6,437 nt of DNA from Microbacteriaceae bacterium (GTDB lineage: Bacteria; Actinomycetota; Actinomycetes; Actinomycetales; Microbacteriaceae). This document shows positions 1 through 6,353 of this stretch, in pieces; positions within the stretch are counted from its first letter, which is position 1; each line of letters opens with the position of its first letter. The notes below the pieces were generated by a model that had not been told where the DNA came from, made no database searches, and saw nothing but the letters and a program-made list of their open reading frames with translations. The stretch is taken from the NCBI GenBank assembly GCA_003454135.1, contig DMKW01000270.1, positions 1-6,437 of the forward strand, in the 5' to 3' direction. Made by a program: the position numbers and the translations under genes.

Positions 1-252
1 ACTAGGCCGACGCATCCGTCTCAAAATGTGGCTGCGTAGCCACTTGTTGTGAAGTGCTCCAATTCGTATCTTCGCCAGACCGACGATGTTGCGGTGTTCC
101 AGGTCGATGAGTCGCTCGGTGAGTTCGTGTAGGCGAGCGTCCTGCTCGATCAGCCTGTCGACTCGACCCCCGTCCTGGCCGGAATGTCCAGGGAGACCAC
201 GCAACGCTCCGACCTTGCCGGGGATGCCGGCTACGGCTACTGCGCCTCGCAT
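1..252 (-). CDS. Partial hypothetical protein with coiled-coil stretch, cut by an IS remnant and by the window edge
   Basis: I do not recognise this gene. On the minus strand a frame is open from at least 252 down to position 1 without a stop, so its C-terminus lies outside the window. The protein-like part is about 1-156: it reads RLIEQDARLHELTERLIDLE and continues with a basic segment (KWLRSHILRRMRR). Leu/Ile spacing in the first three heptads fits a short coiled coil, and third codon positions there are mostly G/C. The part from about 157 to the ATG at 252 is antisense to the IS982 transposase remnant and is probably not original coding sequence, so that start is only formal. The likely history is a host gene, in the same direction as the neighbouring sugar transferase gene, that lost its 5' end when the IS inserted or rearranged. 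A glycosyltransferase or methyltransferase tail is possible but unsupported. Confidence 0.35.
   Translation of the reverse strand, partial: MRGAVAVAGIPGKVGALRGLPGHSGQDGGRVDRLIEQDARLHELTERLIDLEHRNIVGLAKIRIGALHNKWLRSHILRRMRRPS
28..43 (-). other. Short perfect hairpin, terminator-like on the minus strand
   Basis: GTGGCT and AGCCAC form a perfect 6-bp stem around a 4-base loop. Read on the minus strand, the stem is followed by ATTTTG, which resembles a weak intrinsic terminator. It lies inside the open minus-strand frame that runs off the left edge, so it may be a chance stem within coding sequence. The T-run is short and the stem small, so termination activity is doubtful. Confidence 0.2.
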
Positions 253-617
253 TCCCGCTATTTCTGGTGATTCCGACTGTATTTGATCGCCACCCCGGAA
301 GGCATGCCGGTGCTCTGGGCTTTGGCGAATCCGAAGATCGGCGAACGTGGAGTGACCTAGGCGATGCTCGAACGGGACCACCGCCTGATCCACTGCGGGC
401 AGATCATCCTTGGCGACAAGGATTCGCCGGACGCGAGTTCGAATCCGTCCTCGACACCCTGAAAGGGCAACTCGGCCTCGAACGCCATGGCGGACGCACC
501 CTCGCCGGAGTCCATGCCCAAGTCGGCGCGAAACTCCTCGCCATGTCAGCCGCGATCTGGCACAACTGGCTCATCGACGCACCCCGCAAACAATCCCTCA
601 CCGCCTGCGACCATTAG
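157..617 (+). pseudogene. IS982-family DDE transposase, truncated and multiply disrupted
   Basis: An intact enzyme would cut and join IS ends through a DDE active site. Here the reading starts at VDSTPV (first catalytic Asp at 160-162), continues through AGYGYCASHSRYFW, then meets TGA at 268-270. It resumes with ATPEGMPVLWALANPKIGE, meets TAG at 358-360, and reaches LGDK with the second Asp at 415-417. There one G is missing near 419-421 (expected GDKGF), shifting to the frame that reads FAGREFESVLDTLKGQL and HGGRT and ends at 615-617. REFE runs directly into ESV-DTLKGQL, whereas family members carry several tens of residues between these blocks, so an internal deletion sits near 438-446. The N-terminal third or more is also missing. 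The mix of stops, frameshift and deletions indicates old decay. Family assignment is from memory of IS982 motifs. Confidence 0.82.
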
Positions 618-628
618 GAATTAATCAT
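157..628 (+). mobile_element. IS982-family insertion sequence remnant (3' half)
   Basis: The extent is set by similarity of the conceptual translation to IS982-family transposases, which I recognise from the VDSTPV block to the terminal DH before the stop at 615-617. About half of the expected transposase is absent on the left, and homology starts abruptly near 157. The right end lies somewhere in 618-628, because the neighbouring sugar transferase gene ends at 629. I could not identify terminal inverted repeats or a target duplication, so both borders are approximate. With the left end missing and the transposase broken, the element cannot move by itself. Its transcription direction converges on the minus-strand glycan gene. 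Confidence 0.75.
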
Positions 629-2095
629 CTAATAGGCGCCCTCTGCCGTGGTGATCGCCCGCAAGGTACGCCACAGGAAAATTATGTCGCCCGTCATTGA
701 CCAGTTCTCCACGTAATAGAGGTCGAGGCGAATCGCGTCTTCCCAATTGAGGCGCGACCGGCCGCTCACCTGCCACAGTCCGCTCATGCCGGGCTTCATG
801 ATCAGGCGACGATGCGCCGCGTCATCGTAGAGATCCACCTCGATAGATCGCTGAGGGCGCGGCCCGACGAGGCTCATTGTTCCCCGGAGCACATTGAACA
901 GCTGCGGGAACTCGTCGAGCGAATATTTGCGGATGACCCGGCCGACCGGAGTAATGCGCGGGTCGTTCATCACCTTGAAGAGCGGCTTGTCGGAGGTGCC
1001 CTGCGCGTCGAGCAGGCTCTCCAGCTGATCGTCGGCATTACTGGCCATCGAACGGAACTTGAGCATTCCGAACGGAACGCCGTGGCGCCCAATGCGCTCC
1101 TGACGGTAGACGAGGTCCCCGGGGCTGCCCGTCTTCACCGCGATCGCCACGATGATCAGGATCGGAGAGCAGAGCACGATCAGCAGGGCGGAGCCCGCGA
1201 CATCGAACATGCGCTTGGAGAAGCGCTTGACTCCCTCAAAGGCGGGGAAGGCCACGTGGACGAGCGGCAGCCCGGCCACCGGGCGCGCGTGAATGCGCGG
1301 GCCGGCGATATCGGTGAGTGCCGCCGTGACGATCAACTCGACCTGCAGTGCCTCGAGGTCCCAGCCGAGCTTGCGCATGTCGGGCGGGCTGATGTCGTCG
1401 GCGCCGGTGAGGATCACGGTGTCGGCCTCGGCAGACACCACGACCTCGAGCAGGTCGGAGAAGCTCCCGAGCACGGGAACGTCACTGTCGAGGGCGGTGA
1501 CCGAATTTCCGTCGTGGGTGAGCGCTCCCACCATCCGCATGCCCGACCCGGTGGCACGGCGGATCTGGCGGGCAACGTGCTCCGACTTGCGGCGTTCGCC
1601 CACGAGCAGCACCCGCGAGAGGAAGGCGCCGTTCGACTGGCGGCGTCGCAGCCACTGACGCCAGCCCCAGCGTGACGCGACGAGGAGCAAGAGCCCGATC
1701 GGCAGCGCGGTGAGGAAGTAGCCGCGCGCGAGCGAGATAGCGAAGAGAAATGCGACAAGGGCAAAGATGCCAAAGAGGCGGATGGTGGCGTCCGCAACTC
1801 GTTTGTATTCAAGCGTTCCACTGCCGACCACGCGGTGATCGCGCGTGCCGAAGGCGGAAAGGATGATCATCCAGGCGAGAATCACGACGACAGTGACGGC
1901 AGAATAGGTGAGGCGAAGATCGCCGAAGTATTCGCCAGCGAGCTGCACGGTCTGCGACCCAAACCAGAGCAACTGTGAGCCCACGGCTGACAGAGTCACC
2001 ACGATGAAATCGGTCACGGAAATACGCCTGGCGTAACTTCGTTCCCAGCTATTGCGGCGAACGACCCCGGCGGTTCTGCCGACATCAACTGCCAC
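629..2095 (-). CDS. Polyprenyl glycosylphosphotransferase (initiating sugar transferase of exopolysaccharide synthesis)
   Basis: This enzyme transfers a sugar-1-phosphate from a UDP-sugar to undecaprenyl phosphate, the first step of a lipid-linked glycan. From the GTG at 2095 it is 488 aa, normal for WbaP/CpsE-type proteins. Four hydrophobic segments lie at about residues 28-45, 65-82, 105-122 and 126-143. A soluble nucleotide-binding-like region follows (RVLLVGER at about 161). The C-terminal catalytic domain begins near 291 (KRMFDVAGS) with a membrane hairpin at about 299-320. It contains RQERIGRHG, LKFRSM, KYSLDEFPQLFNVLRG with the catalytic Asp-Glu pair at 394-395, SLVGPRP and GLWQVSGRS. 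The C-terminus (TTAEGAY) looks natural. An upstream ATG at 2185 would add 30 residues that are not hydrophobic and look unlike the family; the GTG has a plausible ribosome binding site. The sugar (glucose, galactose or other) cannot be read from sequence. It is transcribed away from the DUF4012 gene. Confidence 0.93.
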   Translation of the reverse strand: MAVDVGRTAGVVRRNSWERSYARRISVTDFIVVTLSAVGSQLLWFGSQTVQLAGEYFGDLRLTYSAVTVVVILAWMIILSAFGTRDHRVVGSGTLEYKRVADATIRLFGIFALVAFLFAISLARGYFLTALPIGLLLLVASRWGWRQWLRRRQSNGAFLSRVLLVGERRKSEHVARQIRRATGSGMRMVGALTHDGNSVTALDSDVPVLGSFSDLLEVVVSAEADTVILTGADDISPPDMRKLGWDLEALQVELIVTAALTDIAGPRIHARPVAGLPLVHVAFPAFEGVKRFSKRMFDVAGSALLIVLCSPILIIVAIAVKTGSPGDLVYRQERIGRHGVPFGMLKFRSMASNADDQLESLLDAQGTSDKPLFKVMNDPRITPVGRVIRKYSLDEFPQLFNVLRGTMSLVGPRPQRSIEVDLYDDAAHRRLIMKPGMSGLWQVSGRSRLNWEDAIRLDLYYVENWSMTGDIIFLWRTLRAITTAEGAY

Positions 2096-2103
2096 TTGAA
2101 GTG

Positions 2104-2113
2104 CCCCGTCCTC
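2104..2113 (-). promoter_or_regulatory. Ribosome binding site supporting the GTG start of the sugar transferase
   Basis: The minus strand reads GAGGACGGGG, then eight bases, then GTG at 2095-2093. This purine-rich stretch decides for the GTG rather than the ATG at 2185, in front of which I see no comparable site. Confidence 0.5.
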
Positions 2114-2228
2114 GATATCGTGGCCGATGCGACCCCGAACAGGACAGTGGATTTCCGCGATCCGTTCGTGCTGGCATCCAATCATCAGACACCGTGTAAA
2201 GCGCGGTATCTGTGGGACTCATCTTTGC

Positions 2229-2234
2229 ATAATA
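2229..2234 (-). promoter_or_regulatory. Possible -10 element for the sugar transferase gene
   Basis: TATTAT on the minus strand lies about 135 bases upstream of the GTG start, in the most AT-rich part of the intergenic region. At 16-18 bases spacing I see no good -35 match (nearest are AGGTGA, CAGGTG and GCAGGT), so this rests on the -10 alone. Confidence 0.2.
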
Positions 2235-2305
2235 CCGGATCGAGAAAGTCTCACCTGCGATCCCGGCAGAACCTTGGCAGATCGCCCGATCCGGAACTCA
2301 CCCCG

Positions 2306-2337
2306 CGCGGCTCGAGGTCACTGGCCTCTCAGCCGCG
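2306..2337. repeat. GC-rich interrupted inverted repeat upstream of the DUF4012 gene
   Basis: CGCGGCT (2306-2312) pairs with AGCCGCG (2331-2337), and GAGG (2314-2317) pairs with CCTC (2325-2328). The inner loop is seven bases and the internal bulge is one base against two. Eleven base pairs form in 32 bases. It ends 18 bases before the GTG start, has no T-run on either side, and so is unlikely to be an intrinsic terminator. An operator over the -35 area or an RNA stem in a leader are the two readings. Confidence 0.55.
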
Positions 2338-2343
2338 TTCGTC

Positions 2344-2349
2344 TATGGT
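2344..2349 (+). promoter_or_regulatory. Possible -10 element placing transcription start at the DUF4012 start codon
   Basis: TATGGT fits the TAnnnT pattern of actinobacterial -10 elements. Six bases separate it from the GTG at 2356, so the transcript would start at or next to the start codon, as in leaderless genes. No ribosome binding site is visible before 2356, which agrees with this. No convincing -35 is present. Confidence 0.3.
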
Positions 2350-2355
2350 TGGCAC

Positions 2356-4191
2356 GTGGATTCCCCGATGCGACATGGCACGAGAGGCCGTTCGTCTCGT
2401 CCCGCGCCGCGCCATGGCGCCGTGCCACCGCGAAGAAGAGCTGCCCTCATCAGCGTCGGCATCGTCGCCATCGCCCTGATCTTCTGTGGGATGTGGCTCG
2501 GTGCACGCGTGCTTATCGTGAAATCGGAGCTCCAGGCAGCCCAGCCCCTCCTGACCAAACTGCAGGCGGAGGCCACCGGCTTCCAGCTCAAGAATCTGCA
2601 GGCGACGACCGAGAAACTGGACGCCCACACGTCGATGGCTGCCACCCAGACGCGCGACCCGATCTGGCGGGCCGCCGAGGTAATCCCCTTCATCGGCGAT
2701 AACCTCTATGCCGTGCGTGCCGCGTCCGAGACCCTCGACGAGGTCGTGAGCAAAGTCGCCCTGCCCGGTGCAAAGGTCGCCTCCGCCGTCAACCTCACCG
2801 CGCGCGATCCGAAGACCGGCGCTCTCGACCTCAGCCCGCTCCCCAAAGCCGCGAAGATCCTCGTAACGGCGAAGACCGTGATCGGCGACGCCCAGGAGCG
2901 GATGGCGCGGGTGCAGACCTCCCGCACGATCGGGCAGATCAGCGCCGTCGTCACCCAGCTCGACCGTGTGCTCTCCAAGGCTTCCGTCGGGGTCGCGGAC
3001 GGTACGAAGATCGTAACGGCGACGAGCGGTGTGCTCGGACAGGACGGGGCGCGCAAGTACCTGCTCATGTTCCAGAACAATGCGGAGAGCACGGCGCTCG
3101 GCGGAAGTTCGGCCTCCTACACGCAGCTCACCGTCGACAAGGGTGCCGTCAAGATCACCGGCCAGGCGAGCAGCGCGAACTTCGTGCAAGGCGAGCCCGT
3201 GGATGTGAAGGTCGACCAGAGCGCGATCGACCTCTACGGCGCCTACCTCATCAACCACACCAACACCGCGACCAGCCGGCCCGACTTCCCCACAGCCGCA
3301 GAGATCACCCGCGCCTATTGGCTCCGCGACAAGAAGGAAGACGTCGACGGCGTGATCTCGATCGATCCGCTCGCCCTCGCCCAAGTGCTCAAGGCGACCG
3401 GACCGATCACCCTCCCGACCGGCGAGGTGCTCACGAGCGGCAACGTGGTCAAGGTGGTCGTCAACGAGATTTACTTCCGGATCGATGCGTACAAGCATCC
3501 GCAACTCTCCGACGCGTTCTTCGAAGGGGTGGCCTCCGCGGTCTTCGCCAAGGTCGTCGGCGGGCAGTTCGACCTAAAGACGATGGTGGGCTCGATCACG
3601 GCCGGCGTGAACAACGGGAGCATCATGATGTGGAGCGCGCACCCGAAGGAGGAAGCCGCCCTCGCCGGCACCCGCCTCGAGGGCGTCCTGCCGAAGAACA
3701 ACAAGGAACAAACGGTGCTCGGCGTCTACTACCGCGACACGTCTGCCTCGAAGATCGACTACTACATGAAGACGTCGACCGTCACGACCACGAATGTTTG
3801 CACCAACTCCAAGAACCCGACCTTCAGCACTACAGTCTCGCTCCACCTCGACCTCACAACCGCGCAGGCGAACGCACTCCCCGCCTACGTGAAGAGCTTC
3901 CCGTACGGCGCGAAGATGTTCGTAACGCAAGTATTCGTCTACGGTCCAGTTGGTGGATCGATCGCCGACTACCGCGTCGATTCAGTCGGAATCCGCTCAG
4001 AGAAGACTTTGAACACGGATGACCTCGGACGGCCCGTCGCCTCCTTCTCTGTGGTGCTCGCCCCAGGGCAGACCAGCGCGGTGACGGCAACCTTCACGGG
4101 AAAGCCGGGAGACTACGGCCCGATCGAGGTGCGCGGCACCCCGATGATCAACGCGACGACGAACACGATCACGCCCATGAGCTGCGGCTGA
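2356..4191 (+). CDS. DUF4012 domain-containing membrane-anchored protein
   Basis: The protein has 611 aa and its function is unknown. A basic, Arg-rich cytoplasmic N-terminus (about 1-29) is followed by one hydrophobic segment (about 30-51) and no signal-peptidase site that I can see, so it is probably a type II anchor with the bulk outside. A helical, Gln/Leu-rich stretch (about 55-95) may be coiled coil. The family signatures are DPIWRAAEVIPFIGDN (101-116) and YLLMFQNNAES followed by ALGGSSASY (about 235 on), the typical NNAE-GG block of DUF4012 (PF13196). Only three cysteines occur: C44 in the membrane segment, and C482 and C610, which could form an extracytoplasmic disulfide. The GTG start at 2356 fits a leaderless transcript; an in-frame ATG at 2368 is the alternative. 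Family members often neighbour polysaccharide genes, as here. The last 23 bases overlap the convergent glycosyltransferase gene. Confidence 0.9.
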   Translation: MDSPMRHGTRGRSSRPAPRHGAVPPRRRAALISVGIVAIALIFCGMWLGARVLIVKSELQAAQPLLTKLQAEATGFQLKNLQATTEKLDAHTSMAATQTRDPIWRAAEVIPFIGDNLYAVRAASETLDEVVSKVALPGAKVASAVNLTARDPKTGALDLSPLPKAAKILVTAKTVIGDAQERMARVQTSRTIGQISAVVTQLDRVLSKASVGVADGTKIVTATSGVLGQDGARKYLLMFQNNAESTALGGSSASYTQLTVDKGAVKITGQASSANFVQGEPVDVKVDQSAIDLYGAYLINHTNTATSRPDFPTAAEITRAYWLRDKKEDVDGVISIDPLALAQVLKATGPITLPTGEVLTSGNVVKVVVNEIYFRIDAYKHPQLSDAFFEGVASAVFAKVVGGQFDLKTMVGSITAGVNNGSIMMWSAHPKEEAALAGTRLEGVLPKNNKEQTVLGVYYRDTSASKIDYYMKTSTVTTTNVCTNSKNPTFSTTVSLHLDLTTAQANALPAYVKSFPYGAKMFVTQVFVYGPVGGSIADYRVDSVGIRSEKTLNTDDLGRPVASFSVVLAPGQTSAVTATFTGKPGDYGPIEVRGTPMINATTNTITPMSCG

Positions 4192-5191
4192 GATTGAAAT
4201 CGTCGAGCACCGCCTGCACCTTGGCAGCGACGGTGTCCCACTCGTACCGGGCGTGCCACTCCGCCGGCATCTGCAGCGGACCGGTGCCGCTGAGGGTGAC
4301 CAACTCGTCCATGGCGGAGGCCCAGCCCGCGGCATCCGTCGCCGATGAGACGGCCACCCCGGTGCCCGCCACGATCTCGCTCACACTCTCACACGACGCG
4401 ACGTAGGCCACGCGCGTTGCGCAACTCGTCGCCTCGAGCGGGGGAAGTCCAAAACCCTCGAGCAGCGACGGCTGCAATGACCCCGCCGCCGCGCGGTAGA
4501 TCGTGGCGAGCTCGCTGTCGGGCACGCCCGTACGCACCGTCACCGAGGCGGCGAGCCCTCGCGAGGCCACTTTTTCCTCGGCCAGTGCCGCATCACCGGT
4601 CACGACGAGCAGTGCATAGCCTGGGCGCAGCGCGATCGCGTCGAGCAGTACGTCGAAGTTCTTGTGGGGCTTACTGATGTTGCCGACGTAGACGAAGGTC
4701 GCACGGTCGAAGGCCGCACGCGGTCCGTCGGGGGTGAAGGCGGCGGAGCGTCCGCACCCGACGACGACGATCTCCACCGCATCGTCTCGCACCCACGCGG
4801 AAATCGCCCGGGCCGACGCACCCGAGTCGGTCATGACGACGCCCGCTCGCCGCACGGCAGCGCGCACGACGGTGTTGTAGTAGACCGTCTTGGCGACAGA
4901 GCGCTCCGATTCGATCTCGAGATGGATGAGATCGTGGATGTTGAGCAACTGCCGCGCGCGCGTGAGACCGGCGTTGAACCCGGGGCTGTAGACAACCTCA
5001 TTCGCCCCGAGGCCGAGCCGCCGCCGATTGAGCATGTCCAAGGGAGAGGTCGGCGACTCTCCACCGCCGAGAGAGCGCCATGGCACGGCCAGTCGCGCGA
5101 TCACCTCGGTCGCGAACCGCCCGATGCCGTGCTCGCCACTCCACCGGTCGTCGACAATCAACTCGCGCACGGCGGCCGGCTGCGAGGTCAT
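4169..5191 (-). CDS. GT4-family glycosyltransferase (second gene of pair)
   Basis: This is a cytoplasmic GT-B-fold enzyme, 340 aa, that should transfer a sugar from a nucleotide donor onto the growing lipid-linked glycan. The N-terminal acceptor domain shows GIGRFATEV (22-30) and LNIHDLIHLE (83-92). The C-terminal donor domain starts with FVYVGNISKPHKNFDVLLDA (166-185), and the E-x7-E motif lies in SLLEGFGLPPLEA (E245, E253), both typical of mannosyltransferase-like GT4 proteins. The length is slightly short for GT4 but complete. Its ATG overlaps the stop of the upstream gene (ATGA at 5191-5188) and no clear ribosome binding site precedes it, which suggests translational coupling. The 3' end overlaps the DUF4012 gene head-on. 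The donor and acceptor sugars cannot be told from sequence; mannose is only a family-based guess. Confidence 0.92.
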   Translation of the reverse strand: MTSQPAAVRELIVDDRWSGEHGIGRFATEVIARLAVPWRSLGGGESPTSPLDMLNRRRLGLGANEVVYSPGFNAGLTRARQLLNIHDLIHLEIESERSVAKTVYYNTVVRAAVRRAGVVMTDSGASARAISAWVRDDAVEIVVVGCGRSAAFTPDGPRAAFDRATFVYVGNISKPHKNFDVLLDAIALRPGYALLVVTGDAALAEEKVASRGLAASVTVRTGVPDSELATIYRAAAGSLQPSLLEGFGLPPLEATSCATRVAYVASCESVSEIVAGTGVAVSSATDAAGWASAMDELVTLSGTGPLQMPAEWHARYEWDTVAAKVQAVLDDFNLSRSSWA

Positions 5192-6339
5192 TCGGCGCGC
5201 TCGATCGAGTGGATGCCCTCGGCGGCGAGCGTCGACGACATCCAGCGACTGAAGTTCGCGTCGAACGCCTCGCGGGAGAATGCGCAGCTGGCTTCACGGG
5301 TGTTCGCGGCGGAGAGGCCGAGCGCCGTCTCGATGGCGCGGCCGATCTCGTGGGCATCGAACGCCTCGAAGTGGATGCCGGACACTCCCTCGGTGACGGT
5401 CTCCGCCGATCCGCCCACCGCGTTGGCGACGACGGGAGTGCCGAGCGCCATCGCCTCGATCGGCATGATGCCGAAGTCCTCCACCGGGGGGAATACGAAC
5501 ACCGACGCCCGCTGGTAAAGCGAGTAGAGCATCGCGTTCGACGGGTCGTCAACGATCGTCACGGGCACGCGGGCGGCGGTGGCCTGGGCTGCGAGAACGG
5601 TACGCTCGGGCCCACCGTCGGCCAGCACGACAGGGAGCCCGACCCGCTCCCCGGCCTCGATCACGAGGTCGAGACGCTTGTAGGAGATGAACCGCGACGC
5701 TCCAAGCACGAAGTCGATCGGGAGGGTGTCGATGAGTGCGAGCTCGTCGTCGCTGAGTCGCGAGCGCCAGTCGGCGACCGACTGGATGAGGGTGGTCTCC
5801 ACGGGCGGATAGATCACGACGGCGTCGCGCTGCCAACTCGCCTCGATGCGTTGGCGCACGAATTCGCTGATACCGGCCACGCTGGCGGCTTCGCCCGCAC
5901 GTCGCCGGTCGATCGGCCTGAGCACGGATGACGCGAGTCGGGCCGCAGCACCAGCGCCGCGGGCATCCAACTCCGGATTCCACACGTAGCGCGCCGGCGT
6001 GTAGGCGTAGATGAGCTTCGGGGCATCGGCGGTGGCCCCGCGCAGCTTGATGTGATGCGAGAACAGATGCGAGCTGGCGATCACCCAGTTGTAGGCGGCA
6101 TTGACGGGGATGGCACCGCGCCAGGCGGCCGTCACGAAGGGCACGGAGGTGGCTTTGCGGCCCCGAAGCGGGGATTTCGCGAGCCACAGCTCTCGCACCG
6201 ACCGATCGGGAAAGCGGTGCGGTGCGTTGTTCCACGGCGTGACGAGATCGGCATCGGGATAGAGAGCCGCGATCGCCTCGAGCACGTTCTCGGAGCCGCC
6301 TCGTGGCTCGATCCACTCGTGCGCGATCAGGCCTGTCAC
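5188..6339 (-). CDS. GT4-family glycosyltransferase (first gene of pair)
   Basis: A 383-aa GT-B glycosyltransferase, likely cytoplasmic or membrane-associated, that adds a sugar to the lipid-linked repeat unit. The N-terminal domain has EPRGGSENVL (11-20), the glycine loop usual in GT4, and YAYTPARYVW (111-120), which resembles the HTP-RYVWD block of WbaZ-type mannosyltransferases. GISEFVRQRI (156-165) and VIYPPV (175-180) precede the donor domain, which begins LGASRFISYKRLDLVIEA (212-229). The E-x7-E motif is EDFGIMPIE (E287, E295), followed by GTPVVA. The GTG start is well supported: AGAGGGGA lies six bases upstream, and the product begins directly with the first strand of the fold (GLIAHEW). 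It is the first visible gene of a two-gene minus-strand unit. The sugar is not determinable; a mannosyl donor is a family-based guess. Confidence 0.92.
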   Translation of the reverse strand: MTGLIAHEWIEPRGGSENVLEAIAALYPDADLVTPWNNAPHRFPDRSVRELWLAKSPLRGRKATSVPFVTAAWRGAIPVNAAYNWVIASSHLFSHHIKLRGATADAPKLIYAYTPARYVWNPELDARGAGAAARLASSVLRPIDRRRAGEAASVAGISEFVRQRIEASWQRDAVVIYPPVETTLIQSVADWRSRLSDDELALIDTLPIDFVLGASRFISYKRLDLVIEAGERVGLPVVLADGGPERTVLAAQATAARVPVTIVDDPSNAMLYSLYQRASVFVFPPVEDFGIMPIEAMALGTPVVANAVGGSAETVTEGVSGIHFEAFDAHEIGRAIETALGLSAANTREASCAFSREAFDANFSRWMSSTLAAEGIHSIERAE

Positions 6340-6345
6340 GATGCT

Positions 6346-6353
6346 TCCCCTCT
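6346..6353 (-). promoter_or_regulatory. Ribosome binding site of the first GT4 gene
   Basis: The minus strand reads AGAGGGGA, six bases before the GTG at 6339. This is the best ribosome binding site in the window and fixes the start. Its first four bases also belong to the 3' arm of the leader inverted repeat at 6350-6403. Confidence 0.65.

Larger units (their letters stand above)
2096..2355. other. Divergent intergenic control region
   Basis: These 260 bases separate the minus-strand sugar transferase gene from the plus-strand DUF4012 gene. They are less GC-rich than the flanking genes around 2180-2250. Contents: a possible minus-strand -10 (TATTAT, 2234-2229), a CGGTAT/ATACCG dyad (2204-2209 and 2232-2237), a strong GC-rich dyad (2306-2337) and a possible plus-strand -10 (2344-2349). 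The frames open across it are short and lack coding character. Confidence 0.6.

Noticed and set aside
86..286. Small plus-strand protein of 66 aa before the transposase remnant
   Set aside because: It is Ser/Arg/Pro-rich, spans the IS border in a frame different from the transposase, and has no supporting signal.
812..1675. Plus-strand open frame of 287 codons opposite the sugar transferase gene
   Set aside because: Its translation is low-complexity, rich in Arg, His, Glu and Asp, with no recognisable domain. It is antisense to a clear sugar transferase and is explained by GC-rich codon bias.
2127..2702. Plus-strand frame of 191 codons across the intergenic region and the start of the DUF4012 gene
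   Set aside because: It is Arg/Pro/His-rich, in a different frame from the conserved protein, and has no ribosome binding site or domain.
2329..3504. Minus-strand open frame of 391 codons opposite the DUF4012 gene
   Set aside because: The predicted protein is dominated by Gly, Arg, Asp, Glu and His without hydrophobic cores or motifs, while the plus strand carries conserved DUF4012 signatures in the same stretch.
4185..4230. Bidirectional terminator between the convergent genes
   Set aside because: No stem followed by a T-run on either strand could be found at the junction.
4664..5931. Two overlapping plus-strand frames opposite the glycosyltransferase genes
   Set aside because: They span the junction of two well-supported minus-strand genes and show the composition typical of antisense frames in high-GC DNA.
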